Source: Eopsaltria australis | Lineage: Eukaryota > Chordata > Aves > Passeriformes > Petroicidae | Direction of reading: 5' to 3' | DNA length: 64,000 nt | Assembly (NCBI GenBank): GCA_034509425.1 | Contig: JAVTVJ010001837.1 | Coordinates: 248,001-312,000 of the forward strand | Part shown: piece by piece, positions 63,677-64,000 of the stretch | How positions within the stretch are numbered: position 1 is the stretch's first letter | How the letters are laid out: the number at the start of each line of letters is the position of its first letter | Translations under genes and position numbers: made by a program | The notes under the pieces: generated by a model | What the model was told of the DNA's origin: nothing | The model's database searches: none | What the model saw: the letters and a program-made list of their open reading frames with translations, nothing else

Positions 63677-64000
63677 CTACAAGAGGAAACAACTTTGACG
63701 TAGTATCTGCCACAGGAGTACTACATTGCCCATTTTGACTCCTACCCCAAAAAAACTCAGGAAAATGGCTAATTTAAACGTTGGATACACAGATCCCAAC
63801 TGAAAGTGGCTGGTAAAGACTGTAAGAAGTCCATAACACAGAACAATCCTCCATTGCAGAAATGTCAGACTTAGAAGGGCTTCAACCAACACTTGCTGAT
63901 TGACAGAAAGAAGGGAACAAGATAATTTTAGGGTATTGGTATGGGTGCCGTAAGGAAGAAAACTGTTATGAAATACTTTGGAAGATTCTGGAGGGTGTAT
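63677..64000. other. Unique sequence to the window end, no gene recognised
   Basis: The minus-strand frame at 63677-63892 stays open but shows no motif. Confidence 0.5.

Noticed and set aside
1..64000. CRISPR arrays, bacterial operons, rRNA or tRNA genes
   Set aside because: I saw no regularly spaced repeats, cloverleaf with A and B boxes, or rRNA core sequences. The repeat content is vertebrate.

Overview
The window looks like AT-rich, gene-poor vertebrate nuclear DNA, most likely from a bird and possibly a songbird. At least nine stretches match the CR1 non-LTR retrotransposon. Several end in the short octamer tail (ATTCTRTG-like) typical of amniote CR1. There are also LTR elements and T/G-rich or A/C-rich simple repeats of the kind common in avian introns and intergenic DNA. 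The bird call is an inference from this repeat content, because crocodilians and turtles also carry CR1. I found no complete protein-coding host gene, rRNA, tRNA or CRISPR array. Nearly all the open frames are short, lack conserved motifs and overlap frames on the other strand, so I do not annotate them as genes.

Layout. 1-8.4 kb is plain AT-rich sequence with one weak coding-like stretch (about 6.8-7.0 kb, minus strand). 8.4-12.8 kb holds a likely LTR (minus) and a cluster of CR1 pieces on both strands. 12.8-30.3 kb is mostly unique sequence with a T/G-rich tract, a second LTR-like block (19.5-19.9 kb), an (AT)n tract and one minus-strand CR1. 30.3-45.6 kb is the richest CR1 territory: a minus fragment at 30.3 kb, a 1.05-kb plus copy at 31.5 kb, a 3.1-kb minus copy with endonuclease and reverse transcriptase remnants at 40.2-43.3 kb, and a small minus piece at 45.4 kb. 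A probable LTR-derived block sits at 37.4-38.5 kb. 45.6-56.5 kb is again plain. 56.55-59.70 kb is the most striking structure: a 1617-bp LTR inserted on the plus strand into a minus-strand copy of the same family, with a clean 5-bp target duplication. It is followed at 59.86 kb by a compound pentanucleotide microsatellite of ten TTCCC and ten TGCCC units. The last 4 kb is plain sequence with a roughly 45-bp CR1 tail.

Nothing here works together as an operon or pathway. The content is a record of successive retrotransposon insertions. The functional elements visible are in the nested LTR pair: CCAAT and TATA boxes, a splice donor and a poly(A) signal, all oppositely oriented in the two copies. 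If any of this is expressed, that pair could make overlapping, self-complementary transcripts. I saw no convincing new protein system. The items worth checking are the nested LTR palindrome, the shared active-site change in two CR1 copies, a small hairpin flanked by a 9-bp direct repeat, and a few candidate exons.
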